In this document: positions 9,897-18,959 of the stretch, in pieces
Layout of the letters: the number at the start of each line of letters is the position of its first letter
Position numbering within the stretch: the stretch's first letter is position 1
NCBI RefSeq assembly: GCF_030758775.1
Contig: NZ_CP132384.1
Location: forward strand, 868,001-932,000
Length of the DNA stretch: 64,000 nt
From: Bifidobacterium asteroides
GTDB lineage: Bacteria; Actinomycetota; Actinomycetes; Actinomycetales; Bifidobacteriaceae
Direction of reading: 5' to 3'
Program-made: the position numbers and the translations under genes
Notes under the pieces: generated by a model
The model's input: the letters and a program-made list of their open reading frames with translations, nothing else
Databases searched by the model: none
Told to the model about the DNA's origin: nothing

Positions 9897-11287
9897 GCGG
9901 CGGGAAGACGCTGACCGCTGGCATCATTCTGGCCGCAGGCGAGGGCACTCGCATGCATTCGGCTCATCCCAAGGTTCTGCACACCTTGGCCGGCAAGACC
10001 TTCCTGCAAAGGGTCATGACATCGGTGACCGCCCTGAATCCCGAACTGACGGCCGTGGTGGTTCATCATCAGGCCGACCTGGTGGCGCAGGCTGCACGCT
10101 CTTACGATCCCCAGGTGCGCATCGTGCGTCAGGACAGTCGACCGGGCACAGGGCGTGCGGTCCAGTGCGCCGTGGATCAGCTGGATGGCGAGCTCCAGCA
10201 CGACGGCCAGGTGCTGATCGTGGCCTCGGACATGCCCCTGCTGGACGCGGATACGCTGCAAAGCCTGCTTGACTATCATGTCAATTCCGGCGACGGGGCC
10301 ACCGTGCTGACGGTCAATCTGGACGACCCCACCGGATACGGCCGCATCATTCGTGACCAGGATGGACGGGTTCTGCGCATCGTCGAGCAGCGTGATGCCA
10401 CCGGCACTGAGCTGGCCGTCAAGGAGGTCAACACTTCGGTTTACGTCTTCGAGGCTGACCTGCTTCGACAAGCGGTCCGTGGCTTGGACGACAGCAACGC
10501 CCAGGGGGAGTTCTATCTGACCGATGCCCTGGAGACAGCCCGTCGCTTGGGCCGGGTGGGAGCCTTCGCCGCTCCTGATCCGCTCAAGGTCGAGGGTGTC
10601 AACGACAGGATCCAATTGGCTGATCTGGCCAAGGCCCATAACCTGCGGGTCTGCCAAGAGTTCATGCGCCAGGGGGTGACCATCCTGGACCCGTCCACCA
10701 CCTGGATCGAGGACGACGTGGTCATCCAGCAGGATGCCGTCATCCTGCCCGGATGCTTCCTGCAGGGTCATACCGAGATTGCCTCGGACGCGGTCATCGG
10801 CCCCTATACCACACTGATTGACGCCATCGTCGAGCCGCAGGCCAAGGTGGAGCGTTCCCGCGTGCAGGAGACCAGGATCGGGGCCCGGGCCAACATCGGC
10901 CCTTGGACCTATCTGAGGGCCGGCAACGTCCTTGCCGAGGACACCAAGGCCGGGGCCTTCGTGGAGATGAAGAAGGCCACCATCGACCACGGGACCAAGG
11001 TGCCCCACCTTTCCTACGTGGGTGATGCCCACATAGGCCACGACAGCAACGTGGGCGGCGGGTCCATCACGGCCAACTATGACGGCGTGCACAAGAACCG
11101 CACCGAGATCGGGTCGGAGGTGCACGTGGGCGCAGGAAACCTCTTCGTGGCACCCGTCCAGGTGGGCGACGGGGTCACGACCGGGGCCGGATCGGTCATC
11201 CGTCATCCGGTCGAGGACGGAGCCATGGTCTACTCCACCAATGACCAGCATCAGGTTCCGGACTGGAAACCCGCCTGGGAGCGGTAA
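9893..11287 (+). CDS. glmU: Bifunctional GlcNAc-1-P uridyltransferase / GlcN-1-P acetyltransferase
   Basis: Makes UDP-GlcNAc, precursor of peptidoglycan. The 464-residue product has both halves. The N-terminal pyrophosphorylase domain carries LAAGEGTRM and PK near 13-27. The C-terminal left-handed beta-helix acetyltransferase domain has hexapeptide repeats from about residue 265 and the conserved VEMKKATI, LSYVGDAHIG and GGGSITANYDG blocks. Start is TTG 9893, overlapping the previous stop by four bases. Confidence 0.96.
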   Translation: MSGGKTLTAGIILAAGEGTRMHSAHPKVLHTLAGKTFLQRVMTSVTALNPELTAVVVHHQADLVAQAARSYDPQVRIVRQDSRPGTGRAVQCAVDQLDGELQHDGQVLIVASDMPLLDADTLQSLLDYHVNSGDGATVLTVNLDDPTGYGRIIRDQDGRVLRIVEQRDATGTELAVKEVNTSVYVFEADLLRQAVRGLDDSNAQGEFYLTDALETARRLGRVGAFAAPDPLKVEGVNDRIQLADLAKAHNLRVCQEFMRQGVTILDPSTTWIEDDVVIQQDAVILPGCFLQGHTEIASDAVIGPYTTLIDAIVEPQAKVERSRVQETRIGARANIGPWTYLRAGNVLAEDTKAGAFVEMKKATIDHGTKVPHLSYVGDAHIGHDSNVGGGSITANYDGVHKNRTEIGSEVHVGAGNLFVAPVQVGDGVTTGAGSVIRHPVEDGAMVYSTNDQHQVPDWKPAWER

Positions 11288-11328
11288 TCATGGGAGCATC
11301 GGCTTCACAACAAGGAAAGGCGTGACAA

Positions 11329-11805
11329 GTGCCAGCATTGCAGGAATCCATCGACGCGGTCCTGGTGGCCGCTCGGGCTGCCAACGATGTCAAGGCCATG
11401 GACATCGTGGCCTTCGACGTCTCCCGGCCCATCGCCATCACCGACATCTTCATGGTGGCCACCGGCAGCAACGAACGTCAGGTCCTGGCCATCGCCGAGG
11501 AGGTGGAGAAGCAGCTCCATCTGCAGAAGAACCTGGATCCCCGCTCGCGGGAGGGCGTCCAGGAGGCCCAGTGGGTTCTGCTGGACTACGGTGACTTCGT
11601 CATCCACATCATGCACAAGCAGGCCCGGGCCTACTACGATCTGGAACGGCTCTGGAAGGACTGCCCCCAGGTGGACCTGCAGCTGGAGCACCCCTTTACC
11701 CTCGCCGATGATGACCCGGATAGCCAGCTGGCCTCCAAGGCGGACGATCTGAATGGGGATGATCTGCGCAGCCGTTTCGCCGACCCTCAGGAAAGCCATG
11801 ACTGA
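11329..11805 (+). CDS. rsfS: Ribosomal silencing factor RsfS
   Basis: Binds ribosomal protein L14 and blocks subunit joining when nutrients are low. The 158-residue product has the family core: DIVAFDVSRPIAITDIF near 26-42, MVATGSNERQV at 43-53, and the C-terminal DYGDFVIHIMHKQARAYYDL. About 40 extra acidic residues follow the core. Start is GTG 11329 with AGGAAAGG eight bases before. The stop overlaps the start of the next gene by eight bases. Confidence 0.94.
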   Translation: MPALQESIDAVLVAARAANDVKAMDIVAFDVSRPIAITDIFMVATGSNERQVLAIAEEVEKQLHLQKNLDPRSREGVQEAQWVLLDYGDFVIHIMHKQARAYYDLERLWKDCPQVDLQLEHPFTLADDDPDSQLASKADDLNGDDLRSRFADPQESHD

Positions 11806-12538
11806 CTCGGTTGCCGCCGTCGAGGATGGACGGCATGTGCGCTCCATGACCGTGGTCCGCCACGGACAGACCTCATACAATGCAGGGCACCGGATGCAGG
11901 GCCAGATCGACATCCCCCTCAACAGTGTTGGCCGCTGGCAGGTGGAGAGGGCTGCCGAGGAGCTCCGGGCTGAGTACGTGGATGGCGCTCCTCAAGACCG
12001 TCACCTGCTGGTGGTCTCCTCTGACCTGGGTCGGGCTGCCGCCACCGCCCATGCCTTTGCCGATCCCTTGGGCCAGACGGTCCATCTTGATTCCGGGCTG
12101 CGCGAGCGCAGCTTTGGCGAGTGGGAGGGGGCCAGCGCCGAGGAGGTTCGTCAACGTTGGCCCGAAGACTATGAATCCTGGTCCCGGGGTGCCGGGGGAG
12201 AGCTGCTTCACGGTGCCGAGACCAAGGCCCAGGTAGGCAAACGAGGCTTGGAAACCCTGAATCGTTGGATCCACCGGGCTGGTTCGGATACGGATCTCAT
12301 GGTCTTCTCCCATGGGTCCTTCATAGCCCAGGCCCTCCAGGCTCTGCTGGGCATGGCCAGTGAATATCCCGAATACCTGGGTCTGGTCACCATGCGCAAT
12401 GCCCACTGGGCGCGATTGATGCCACGAGACCTGCCGGACGGCGGTCTGCGCTGGTCCATGATCGACTACAATCGCGGTCCTGCCATCGCCATGCGTGGGG
12501 ACTGGGACAATCCCCGAGGGCTGGTCCAGACCGACTGA
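11798..12538 (+). CDS. Histidine phosphatase (phosphoglycerate-mutase-like)
   Basis: A 246-residue member of the histidine phosphatase superfamily. The phospho-accepting His is in VVRHGQTSYN (residues 19-28); the acid Glu region is LRERSFGEWEG and the second catalytic His is in VFSHGSFI. In actinobacteria an enzyme of this type commonly follows rsfS and may act on a phosphosugar or 3-phosphoglycerate derivative; activity here is not assigned. The start at 11798 (GGAAAG before it) overlaps rsfS. Confidence 0.9.
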   Translation: MTDSVAAVEDGRHVRSMTVVRHGQTSYNAGHRMQGQIDIPLNSVGRWQVERAAEELRAEYVDGAPQDRHLLVVSSDLGRAAATAHAFADPLGQTVHLDSGLRERSFGEWEGASAEEVRQRWPEDYESWSRGAGGELLHGAETKAQVGKRGLETLNRWIHRAGSDTDLMVFSHGSFIAQALQALLGMASEYPEYLGLVTMRNAHWARLMPRDLPDGGLRWSMIDYNRGPAIAMRGDWDNPRGLVQTD

Positions 12539-12612
12539 CCATCACAGGATCGCCATGACGACCAGCTACCATAAGAGCGCAGCAACCAGCCGTTGGATTA
12601 AAAGGGGTCGTA

Positions 12613-13539
12613 GTGAAGCAGTTCTTTCATGACATTTCCTGGGCGCAGATCGTCGCCGGCGCTCTTGCAGCCATGACCTCCTTCTGGCTGGCCGCCAAGA
12701 TCGGCGTGGCGGGATCCATCATTGGCGTAGCCATCGGTTCCATCGTTTCTGCTGTGGCCTCGCAGATCTACAAGAATGTCTTGGAAGCCTCTGGTCAGAA
12801 GCTCCAGGAGTCCGTGGTGGGCAGTGCCGACCAGGATGATGACGATTCCAAGACGGATACGGACAGCGATTCAGCCGCTGATGGGCAGACCAGGGTCTTG
12901 CCGGCACAGGGGAAAGGCGCTTCGGACGATTCCAGCGGTGCTGCCGACGGGTCCACCCAGGTCATGGCGCCGGTTGATGGATCCACCCAGGTCATGCCTC
13001 CTGTCGGTGATGAAAAGACGGCAGCCAAGACCGGCAGAACCATTTCGTCCAACAATGGTCCTCGGGCCCATGCGGCCCCCATCGCGGCAACGAGCAAAAA
13101 GAAACTGGATCAGCGCCGCCGCAACGTCATTATCGTCTCAGTGGTCAGCGCTCTGGTGGCCGTGCTGCTGTCCGCCCTGGCCATCAATGCCCTGACCAAA
13201 GGCGAAGGCACCGACAAGGTGGTCCGCAACGTGGTCAGCCCTTCGACCAGCCAGGTAACCCCCAGCCAGGAGGAGGAGACCCCCTCCAAGCCTGCACAGC
13301 GTACTGAGCAGCCTGAAGACCAGGCGACCCCGGGTGCCCCCCAGAATCAGCCTTCGGGAACGAATCAGCACCAAGGCAACGAACAGGGATCCGGGCAAGG
13401 TCAACAGCAGGGAGGGAACCCCACGAGCTCGCCTTCGCCGTCTGCCGATGCGACCGGCTCCACGCCCAGCCCCTCAAATACGGCTTCCACACCCCAGTCG
13501 TCGCCGACGAGCACGACCAATTCCTTGCCTCATAACTGA
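12613..13539 (+). CDS. Membrane protein with T-x-V repeats and Pro/Ser/Gln-rich tail
   Basis: I do not recognise the family. The 308-residue product has a hydrophobic N-terminal region (about 14-50, one or two helices), a cytoplasmic-looking acidic linker, a second membrane segment at about 172-193, and a 115-residue Ser/Pro/Gln/Asn-rich tail likely outside the cell. The linker carries three similar units: GQTRVLPA near 91-98, GSTQVMAP at 113-120 and GSTQVMPP at 123-130. Their evenly placed threonines resemble targets of actinobacterial Ser/Thr kinases read by FHA domains; this is inference. Start is GTG with AAAGGGG before it. Confidence 0.7.
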   Translation: MKQFFHDISWAQIVAGALAAMTSFWLAAKIGVAGSIIGVAIGSIVSAVASQIYKNVLEASGQKLQESVVGSADQDDDDSKTDTDSDSAADGQTRVLPAQGKGASDDSSGAADGSTQVMAPVDGSTQVMPPVGDEKTAAKTGRTISSNNGPRAHAAPIAATSKKKLDQRRRNVIIVSVVSALVAVLLSALAINALTKGEGTDKVVRNVVSPSTSQVTPSQEEETPSKPAQRTEQPEDQATPGAPQNQPSGTNQHQGNEQGSGQGQQQGGNPTSSPSPSADATGSTPSPSNTASTPQSSPTSTTNSLPHN

Positions 13540-13577
13540 CCGGTCGCACGGCGCGGCACACCCATCTCACCATGTAA

Positions 13578-13593
13578 TGTGACTAGGGTCACT
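13578..13593 (+). promoter_or_regulatory. CRP/GlxR-like half-palindrome before gldA
   Basis: TGTGA-CTAGGG-TCACT is one base off the classical TGTGA-N6-TCACA operator bound by CRP/GlxR-type regulators. It lies 75 bp upstream of the gldA start, in a place where a promoter should be. No CRP-family gene is in the window, so this rests on the motif alone. Confidence 0.3.
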
Positions 13594-13667
13594 TTCAGAC
13601 GGGCCAAGAGGCTCGTCACTAAGGACCTGGTCCCGAAGGCGGGATCAGCGATGAGAAAGGTGTATGT

Positions 13668-14753
13668 ATGCGCAAGGTTCTGTGCTCTCCCGGCTCCTAT
13701 GTTCAGCAGGAGGGCGCCATGGGAAAGCTGGCTGGAGAATACGCGGCTCTGGGCACCAAGGGCGCCCATCTGATCGTCGATCCGGTCATCGACGGGCTCT
13801 ACCATGACGACATTGTCGCCTCCTTTGAGCACGATGGGATCCCCTACGAACTGATGAAATTCGGCGGCGAGTGCTCCATGGAGGAGATCGACCGTCATCG
13901 TGCCCATTTGGGCGACAGCGACGCGGTGATCGGCATCGGCGGCGGCAAGACCTTGGATACCGCCAAGGCTGTGGCCCACTTCGCCCACCTGCCGGTCATG
14001 ATTGTTCCCACGGCGGCCTCCTCGGATGCGCCCTGCTCAAGGCTGTCCGTGCTCTACACGCCCGAGGGCGTCTTTGACCGTTACCTGCCCCTGCCTGCCA
14101 ACCCCAATGTGGTCCTGATGGATACCGACGTGATCGCCAAGGCACCGGTGCGCTTCCTGGTATCAGGACTGGGCGATGCCTTCGCCACCTACTATGAGGC
14201 AGCCGCCTGCGTGCAGTCGAATGCGGTGACCATGACCGGAGGCCACGCCACCATGGCCGCCTTCGCCCTGGCCCGTCTCTGCCGCGACACCCTGCTCGAG
14301 GATGGGGTCAAGGCCGTGGCCGCTGCCAAGGCCGGTGTGCGCACAGCCGCCCTGGAGAAGATCATCGAGGCCAACACCCTGCTGAGCGGACTGGGCTTCG
14401 AGAGCTCCGGACTGGCTGCAGCCCACGCCATCCATGACGGGATGACCGCCCTGGAGGGCACCCACTCCATGCTGCACGGCGAAAAGGTGGCCTTTGGCAC
14501 CTTGGCCCAGCTGGTCCTTGAGGATCGGCCCCTGGAGGAGACCCGCCGGGTCTACGACTTCTTCTGCAGCGTGGGTCTGCCCACCTCCCTGGAGCAGATC
14601 GGCATCGGCCAGGCCAGTGAGGAGGATCTGCTCAAGGTCGGCGAGCATGCCTGCGGCCCTGACGAGACCATGGGCAACATGCCCTTCGAGGTGACCCCGA
14701 CCGATGTGGCTCACGCCCTGCGTGCGGCCGATCAGCTGGGCAAGCAGCTCTGA
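13668..14753 (+). CDS. gldA: Glycerol dehydrogenase
   Basis: NAD-dependent oxidation of glycerol to dihydroxyacetone, cytoplasmic. The 361-residue protein is a full-length member of the iron/zinc alcohol dehydrogenase family. The nucleotide loop GIGGGKTLDTAK is at 89-100 and the metal ligands are Asp170 (GLGDA), His253 (AAHAIHDG) and His270 (LHGEK), the GldA arrangement. Start ATG 13668 follows GAAAGG. It stands alone between a membrane protein gene and a strong terminator. Confidence 0.93.
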   Translation: MRKVLCSPGSYVQQEGAMGKLAGEYAALGTKGAHLIVDPVIDGLYHDDIVASFEHDGIPYELMKFGGECSMEEIDRHRAHLGDSDAVIGIGGGKTLDTAKAVAHFAHLPVMIVPTAASSDAPCSRLSVLYTPEGVFDRYLPLPANPNVVLMDTDVIAKAPVRFLVSGLGDAFATYYEAAACVQSNAVTMTGGHATMAAFALARLCRDTLLEDGVKAVAAAKAGVRTAALEKIIEANTLLSGLGFESSGLAAAHAIHDGMTALEGTHSMLHGEKVAFGTLAQLVLEDRPLEETRRVYDFFCSVGLPTSLEQIGIGQASEEDLLKVGEHACGPDETMGNMPFEVTPTDVAHALRAADQLGKQL

Positions 14754-14787
14754 TACGTCATTCTCTGGTCCCTCGTTGAGAGGCCAA

Positions 14788-14820
14788 GCGGCCGTCGGCA
14801 TGAAGTCGGCGGCCGCCTTT
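14788..14820 (+). terminator. Rho-independent terminator after gldA
   Basis: Twelve-pair stem, GCGGCCGTCGGC with GTCGGCGGCCGC (two G-T pairs), five-base loop, then CTTTGTTT. It separates gldA from the convergent PfkB kinase gene. Confidence 0.8.
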
Positions 14821-14842
14821 GTTTCCTCCGGTTTTGCTCCGG

Positions 14843-15811
14843 TCACCATTGCAGGGAGCTGGCGGCCTTTCGTATGGCTTCTTCACTTGGGCATGTGGCT
14901 GGACCCCGATGGGTAGTGGAAAGTGCTCCTGCACAGTTGGCCAGCACCAGGGCCTCCTCAATGGGCAGACCTTGGAAGATGCCCGCGCAGAGGACACCCG
15001 AGTGTGCATCGCCTGCACCGTTGGTGTCTATGGCATGGACCTGCGGGGTGGGAATGTACTGGCCCTGCATTGCATCCTTGGGCTGGCAGTACCAGGCACC
15101 GTGGGCGCCGGCTCTGAGAACCACCGGACTGTCCAGTCTCAACGAAAGCGAGCGGCAGAGGGATTCCAACTCAGTAACGTCGCCAGTTTCGGGTTGGCAC
15201 CCTAGACGTTTCGCCAGGATTGGTCCCTCGCGTTCGTTGAGGGACCAGATAGGATGCAGACCGTTGACCGCATCAAGCACATCCAATGTAATATCGGCCA
15301 CCATGGGTCCCAAGTCGAAGAGCACCGGAAATCCTTCGCCCTGGTGTTTCTCAGCAAAACCGAGCAGGCTTCGGGTGTTGTCCTTGTGGCAGAAGGAATA
15401 CCCGCTCAGGTAGATGACATCGCCGGGAACCAGGTTCATGCTTTCGTAGGTGCCCTCCGGCACCCGGGTCTCTGCGCCCCTCGCCGATACGAAGGTGCGT
15501 TCGCCCGAGGGCTCGATCATGGCTACCGAATATCCGGTATCACAGTCGTCCAGCACAGGCCCTTGTGCGGGAACCTGCAGGGCAGCAAGGGCTCCACGGG
15601 CCATGTCCGCCATCGGACCTGTGCCGATCGCCCCCATGTAGGCTACGGGCGTTCCCATCCGCCTGGCTGCCTGGATCACGTTGTATCCGCCGCCGACCTT
15701 TATGGCGCTTCGCCTGGCGAAAATGTCCCCTCCGCGTTCCGGGAGGTGGTCGATGTTCATGCTCAGGTCAATCACCACCTGACCGAGATGAAGGATGCTG
15801 GGTTCAGTCAT
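14843..15811 (-). CDS. PfkB-family carbohydrate/nucleoside kinase (YegV-like)
   Basis: A 322-residue ribokinase-fold enzyme. The GG motif is KVGGGYNVIQAARRMG near 38-53 and the anion hole with catalytic base is DTNGAGDAHSG near the C-terminus. PfkB members phosphorylate ribose, fructose phosphates or nucleosides. It is last in a leftward operon behind an NCS1 permease (8-bp overlap) and an ADP-ribosylglycohydrolase homologue, the same set as E. coli yegT-yegU-yegV but with a different transporter family. A nucleoside or ribose substrate is therefore likely, though not proven. Confidence 0.88.
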   Translation of the reverse strand: MTEPSILHLGQVVIDLSMNIDHLPERGGDIFARRSAIKVGGGYNVIQAARRMGTPVAYMGAIGTGPMADMARGALAALQVPAQGPVLDDCDTGYSVAMIEPSGERTFVSARGAETRVPEGTYESMNLVPGDVIYLSGYSFCHKDNTRSLLGFAEKHQGEGFPVLFDLGPMVADITLDVLDAVNGLHPIWSLNEREGPILAKRLGCQPETGDVTELESLCRSLSLRLDSPVVLRAGAHGAWYCQPKDAMQGQYIPTPQVHAIDTNGAGDAHSGVLCAGIFQGLPIEEALVLANCAGALSTTHRGPATCPSEEAIRKAASSLQW

Positions 15812-17270
15812 TACTGCTGCTCCTCACCGCCACGGAGTCCTTGGAGAGGAGGTGCAAAATGGCATAGAGGATTCCTCCCAAGAGGAGGGATACCAGCCAT
15901 GCCAGGCCGTTCCTGCCCAGGAAGCTGCCGGCCAGCGGTCCTGAAAACCAGACCTCGTTCTTGGAGACCTGGGCCGTCACGAACAGGAAGCCGACGACTA
16001 TCCCCACCAGCCAGCTGACGATCGCCGGGAGGTTGATGCCGTGCCAGTACCAGTATGGGGAGTCGGCTCGCAAATTCAGAAGGCCGTCCGAATCGTAGCG
16101 CTTGCGGAAGATCATATCTGACAGGAAGATGCCTGCCCAGGTGCTCAGCGGCACTGCCAAGAGGGAGATGAAGGTGACGAAGGGGCCGTAGAATCCGTCG
16201 GAGCCCAGCGTGAAGTACAGGGCTCCGCAGGTGGTCACCACCACATCGACGACGACCGCATAGACGCGGGGAATTCTGATGCCCAGGGTGATGGTGGTCA
16301 GGCCGGCCGAATATACGGACAGGTTGTTTGACATGAGCAACCCAGCGAAGGCGGCAATCAGATAGGGGATCGAAACCCAGGCGGGCAGGGCGCTTCGAAC
16401 CGCGGCGACCGGATCAGCGGCGGAGGCAATGGTGGAGTTGCCTGCTGTCAGGACCGATCCCAGGCCGATAACCACGACCAGGGGGATGCCGGCGCCGGCT
16501 GCTGCAGTCAGGATCAGAGAGCCGGATTTTACCGAGGTCTTTTGGTAGCGGGCCATGTCTGCGCCGGAATTGACCCAGCCGATGCCCGTCCCTGCGGCTA
16601 TGGTGCCGACTCCGATAAGGAAGGCGCTGGCTGACCCGGGGGCATTGCCGATGAAGGAGGACCAGTCGACGGTCGTGGCCAGATAGATGGCTACCAAGAG
16701 GGTAAGGGCTCCGAATATCCAGGTGGCCCACTTCTGCACAGTGAGGATGAAGGCGTGGCCTGCGGCCGAGACCACCACGGTCAAGGCCACGAACACGGCA
16801 ATACAGACGAAGGTCAGGAAGGGGGAGCGCTTGGCATCAGCTGAGGTGCCGAAGATGATGGCGATCAGGGAGAGCAGGGCAAAAGCGCCAGTCATCGTGT
16901 TCACCGTCTCCCAGCCCAGCCTGGACAGCAGAGCCACCAGTGTGGGGCCCGCATTGCCTCTGACGCCGAAAATGGCTCGGGACAGGGTCAGCGTGGGGGC
17001 GCCGCCTCTTCTGCCGGCTATGGAAATGATGCCGACCAGTGCGAAGGATCCGAAGGCTCCGATGGTCGTGGCGAGCACGGCCTGCCAGAGGTTGAGGCCC
17101 TGGGCAATCAGGGTAGCTCCCAGAGGGATTCCCAGGATCGAGATGTTGGCGGCGAACCAGACCCAGAAGAGCTGACCGGGCGACCCGTTCCTCTGATCCT
17201 CGGGCACGGGTTCGATGCCCCTTTGCTCAACTCTGGAGAGGATGGTGCCCTCTTTTGGTGCAGTTGACAT
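15804..17270 (-). CDS. NCS1 nucleobase:cation symporter (cytosine/purine permease type)
   Basis: A 488-residue integral membrane protein with about twelve hydrophobic helices. The N-terminal hydrophilic stretch, the WFAANISILGIPLGA start of helix 1 and the GRRGGAPTLTLSRAIFG block are typical of NCS1 permeases such as CodB and PucI, which import nucleobases, hydantoins or related vitamins. The start at 17270 was chosen for AAAGGAGA six bases before it; an in-frame ATG 21 bp upstream lacks such a site. Its 3' end overlaps the PfkB kinase start. Confidence 0.9.
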   Translation of the reverse strand: MSTAPKEGTILSRVEQRGIEPVPEDQRNGSPGQLFWVWFAANISILGIPLGATLIAQGLNLWQAVLATTIGAFGSFALVGIISIAGRRGGAPTLTLSRAIFGVRGNAGPTLVALLSRLGWETVNTMTGAFALLSLIAIIFGTSADAKRSPFLTFVCIAVFVALTVVVSAAGHAFILTVQKWATWIFGALTLLVAIYLATTVDWSSFIGNAPGSASAFLIGVGTIAAGTGIGWVNSGADMARYQKTSVKSGSLILTAAAGAGIPLVVVIGLGSVLTAGNSTIASAADPVAAVRSALPAWVSIPYLIAAFAGLLMSNNLSVYSAGLTTITLGIRIPRVYAVVVDVVVTTCGALYFTLGSDGFYGPFVTFISLLAVPLSTWAGIFLSDMIFRKRYDSDGLLNLRADSPYWYWHGINLPAIVSWLVGIVVGFLFVTAQVSKNEVWFSGPLAGSFLGRNGLAWLVSLLLGGILYAILHLLSKDSVAVRSSSND

Positions 17271-17423
17271 GGATTGTCTCCTTTGACTCACGATGTACTG
17301 GATGCAGCGATGGATTGTCTGGTCAGGCCTGTGGTGTGGTCTGGGTGGACCCCATGATCTCGGGGTTGACTGGATTTTACATTCTTGTATTCCTGAAGGA
17401 TTCTGTCGTATCCGTTTTGCGCT

Positions 17424-18419
17424 TTACCTTAGGGTAATCAGGCCACGGGCAGTTTTCTGCAGGTCAAGGTGAGATACCGAAGCCACCTGGGAGCAGAGTG
17501 CAGGGTTAAAGGCCTCGGGGCCGGTGCATGCGCCGGTCATTGCGCCGGTCATGGCAGCGATGGTGTCCGTATCGCCTCCCAGGTTGACTGCGACGAATAG
17601 AGCCGATTGGGGATCGTCGGCGAATCTCCAGGCCAGGGCAAAAGCGGCTGCCACAGACTCATTGGCCTCCACCGAGGTGCCGCAGTCTTCGATGAGGTGG
17701 CGTTCGAAGTCGTCCTCATCGCTGAATTCTTCGGACACTTGTATTGCCTGGCGGGCCCGAGCGGGAACCGATGCCTTAGGGGTCCAGGCTCCGGAGGTTT
17801 CCATGGCGGGTACCAGGCGCAAGGACTCATTCAGTGCCTGGCGAACGGTCATTCCTTCAAGTCCCAGACTGACTGTCGTAGCGATCAGCGCTGCGCCTTG
17901 AAAGCCTGCGACCGTGTCGTGGGTGACCTGGCAGGACTCGTAGATGCGATTGGCCAGCCGTCTGGTGTCTTCGGGCCTGTTGGCTATCCCTACCGGGGCG
18001 ACTCGCATGGCCGCCCCATTGGTGGTGCCGGTCCTTCCTGTTGTCATGATGTCCGCGCCATGGCGAACCTGTTCCAGGGCCAGCTTGGTGGATGGCCCGA
18101 GCAGGTCGAGTGATCCGCGTGACTTCATGCCGTCCTCCCAGGCCAGAAGGCGCTTAGCGAACTCTTTGGGATCGATGTATCCTCTGCCCTCGATGATCAG
18201 TTCTGCGACAATCAGTGCCTGCTCGGTGTCATCGGTCACAGATCCCGCAGGCATACCGGGAGCTATCGGCTGATCCGCAATAGCATCATGAAGGGTGTCA
18301 ACCCTGCCGTAGGCCTCATGGATGGCTGCTGGACTCATGCTCTGTGTGGGCATGCCCAGCGCATCTCCCAAGGACAGCCCAGTAAGTGCGCCCAGTGCGC
18401 CTTCCTCAATCGTGCTCAT
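17424..18419 (-). CDS. ADP-ribosylglycohydrolase family protein (YegU-like)
   Basis: A 331-residue homologue of the DraG/ARH family. The metal-binding motifs are present: GDALGMPTQ near 18-26, VTDDTEQAL at 61-69, and the C-terminal NLGGDTDTIAAMTGA. DraG enzymes remove ADP-ribose from proteins, but operon members beside a kinase and a nucleobase or nucleoside transporter are thought to cleave N-ribosyl compounds. First gene of the leftward operon; GGGAGGGG lies eight bases before the ATG. 153 bp separate it from the permease. Confidence 0.9.
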   Translation of the reverse strand: MSTIEEGALGALTGLSLGDALGMPTQSMSPAAIHEAYGRVDTLHDAIADQPIAPGMPAGSVTDDTEQALIVAELIIEGRGYIDPKEFAKRLLAWEDGMKSRGSLDLLGPSTKLALEQVRHGADIMTTGRTGTTNGAAMRVAPVGIANRPEDTRRLANRIYESCQVTHDTVAGFQGAALIATTVSLGLEGMTVRQALNESLRLVPAMETSGAWTPKASVPARARQAIQVSEEFSDEDDFERHLIEDCGTSVEANESVAAAFALAWRFADDPQSALFVAVNLGGDTDTIAAMTGAMTGACTGPEAFNPALCSQVASVSHLDLQKTARGLITLR

Positions 18420-18485
18420 TGCCGCGCACCCCTCCCGAATTATTCGTTGTTTCGGACCAGGATCTTCTTAGCCTGAGTGAATATT

Positions 18486-18500
18486 ATCAATACTATTGAT
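18486..18500. promoter_or_regulatory. Perfect palindrome upstream of the glycohydrolase operon
   Basis: ATCAATA-C-TATTGAT, seven-base arms around one base, 67 bp upstream of the leftward operon's first start codon. It is AT-rich and lies where that operon's promoter should be, so it could be an operator. Its sequence differs from the GC-centred palindromes on the other side of the gap. Confidence 0.4.
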
Positions 18501-18823
18501 CTGATCAGCTCGATAAGCATGATTCGTCATGATGATTGAACCCTATATCAGCCCAGGTAGGGTAGTACAGTTGCAGTGATCGCTTAATCGTTGAGCAAGC
18601 ATCTTTAAAGGTCGAACGAACCAAGACAGTTGCAAGGATATGCTTCGTGCTCGAATACTATGAGTCGCATTCGTTGGAATCCATTGATCGTTTTGATTGC
18701 TGAGTTCTTGTTGCAATCAGGCAAGGTTTGGGTTTGAGCCTCGCAATGGCTGGGAGCCCATCTTATGTGACCATGAACTCCATCCTGCGTGCTTGCCAAT
18801 CAGCAAAACGGGAAACTCTCAAA

Positions 18824-18909
18824 TTGACAAGGAAAACTACGCGCGTAGAATTTTGCATTGTAGGCAAATGGAAACGCGTAAAAAGTCGCTTCCAATCTAC
18901 GCGGGTAGA
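18824..18909 (+). promoter_or_regulatory. Promoter with overlapping operator pair before the MFS gene
   Basis: A consensus -35 TTGACA (18824-18829) and a -10 TAGAAT (18846-18851) are 16 bp apart. The perfect 12-bp palindrome CTACGCGCGTAG (18837-18848) fills the spacer and overlaps the -10. A second copy with one central mismatch, CTACGCGGGTAG, sits 60 bp downstream (18897-18908). GC-centred palindromes of this kind are typical LacI operators; the LacI gene at 20434 is the obvious candidate regulator, with repression by blocking polymerase and possibly looping. Confidence 0.65.
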
Positions 18910-18959
18910 ACAACGGTATTCAGCATCGAATCGCAATGATCCCCTGCAAGGAGGCATAA

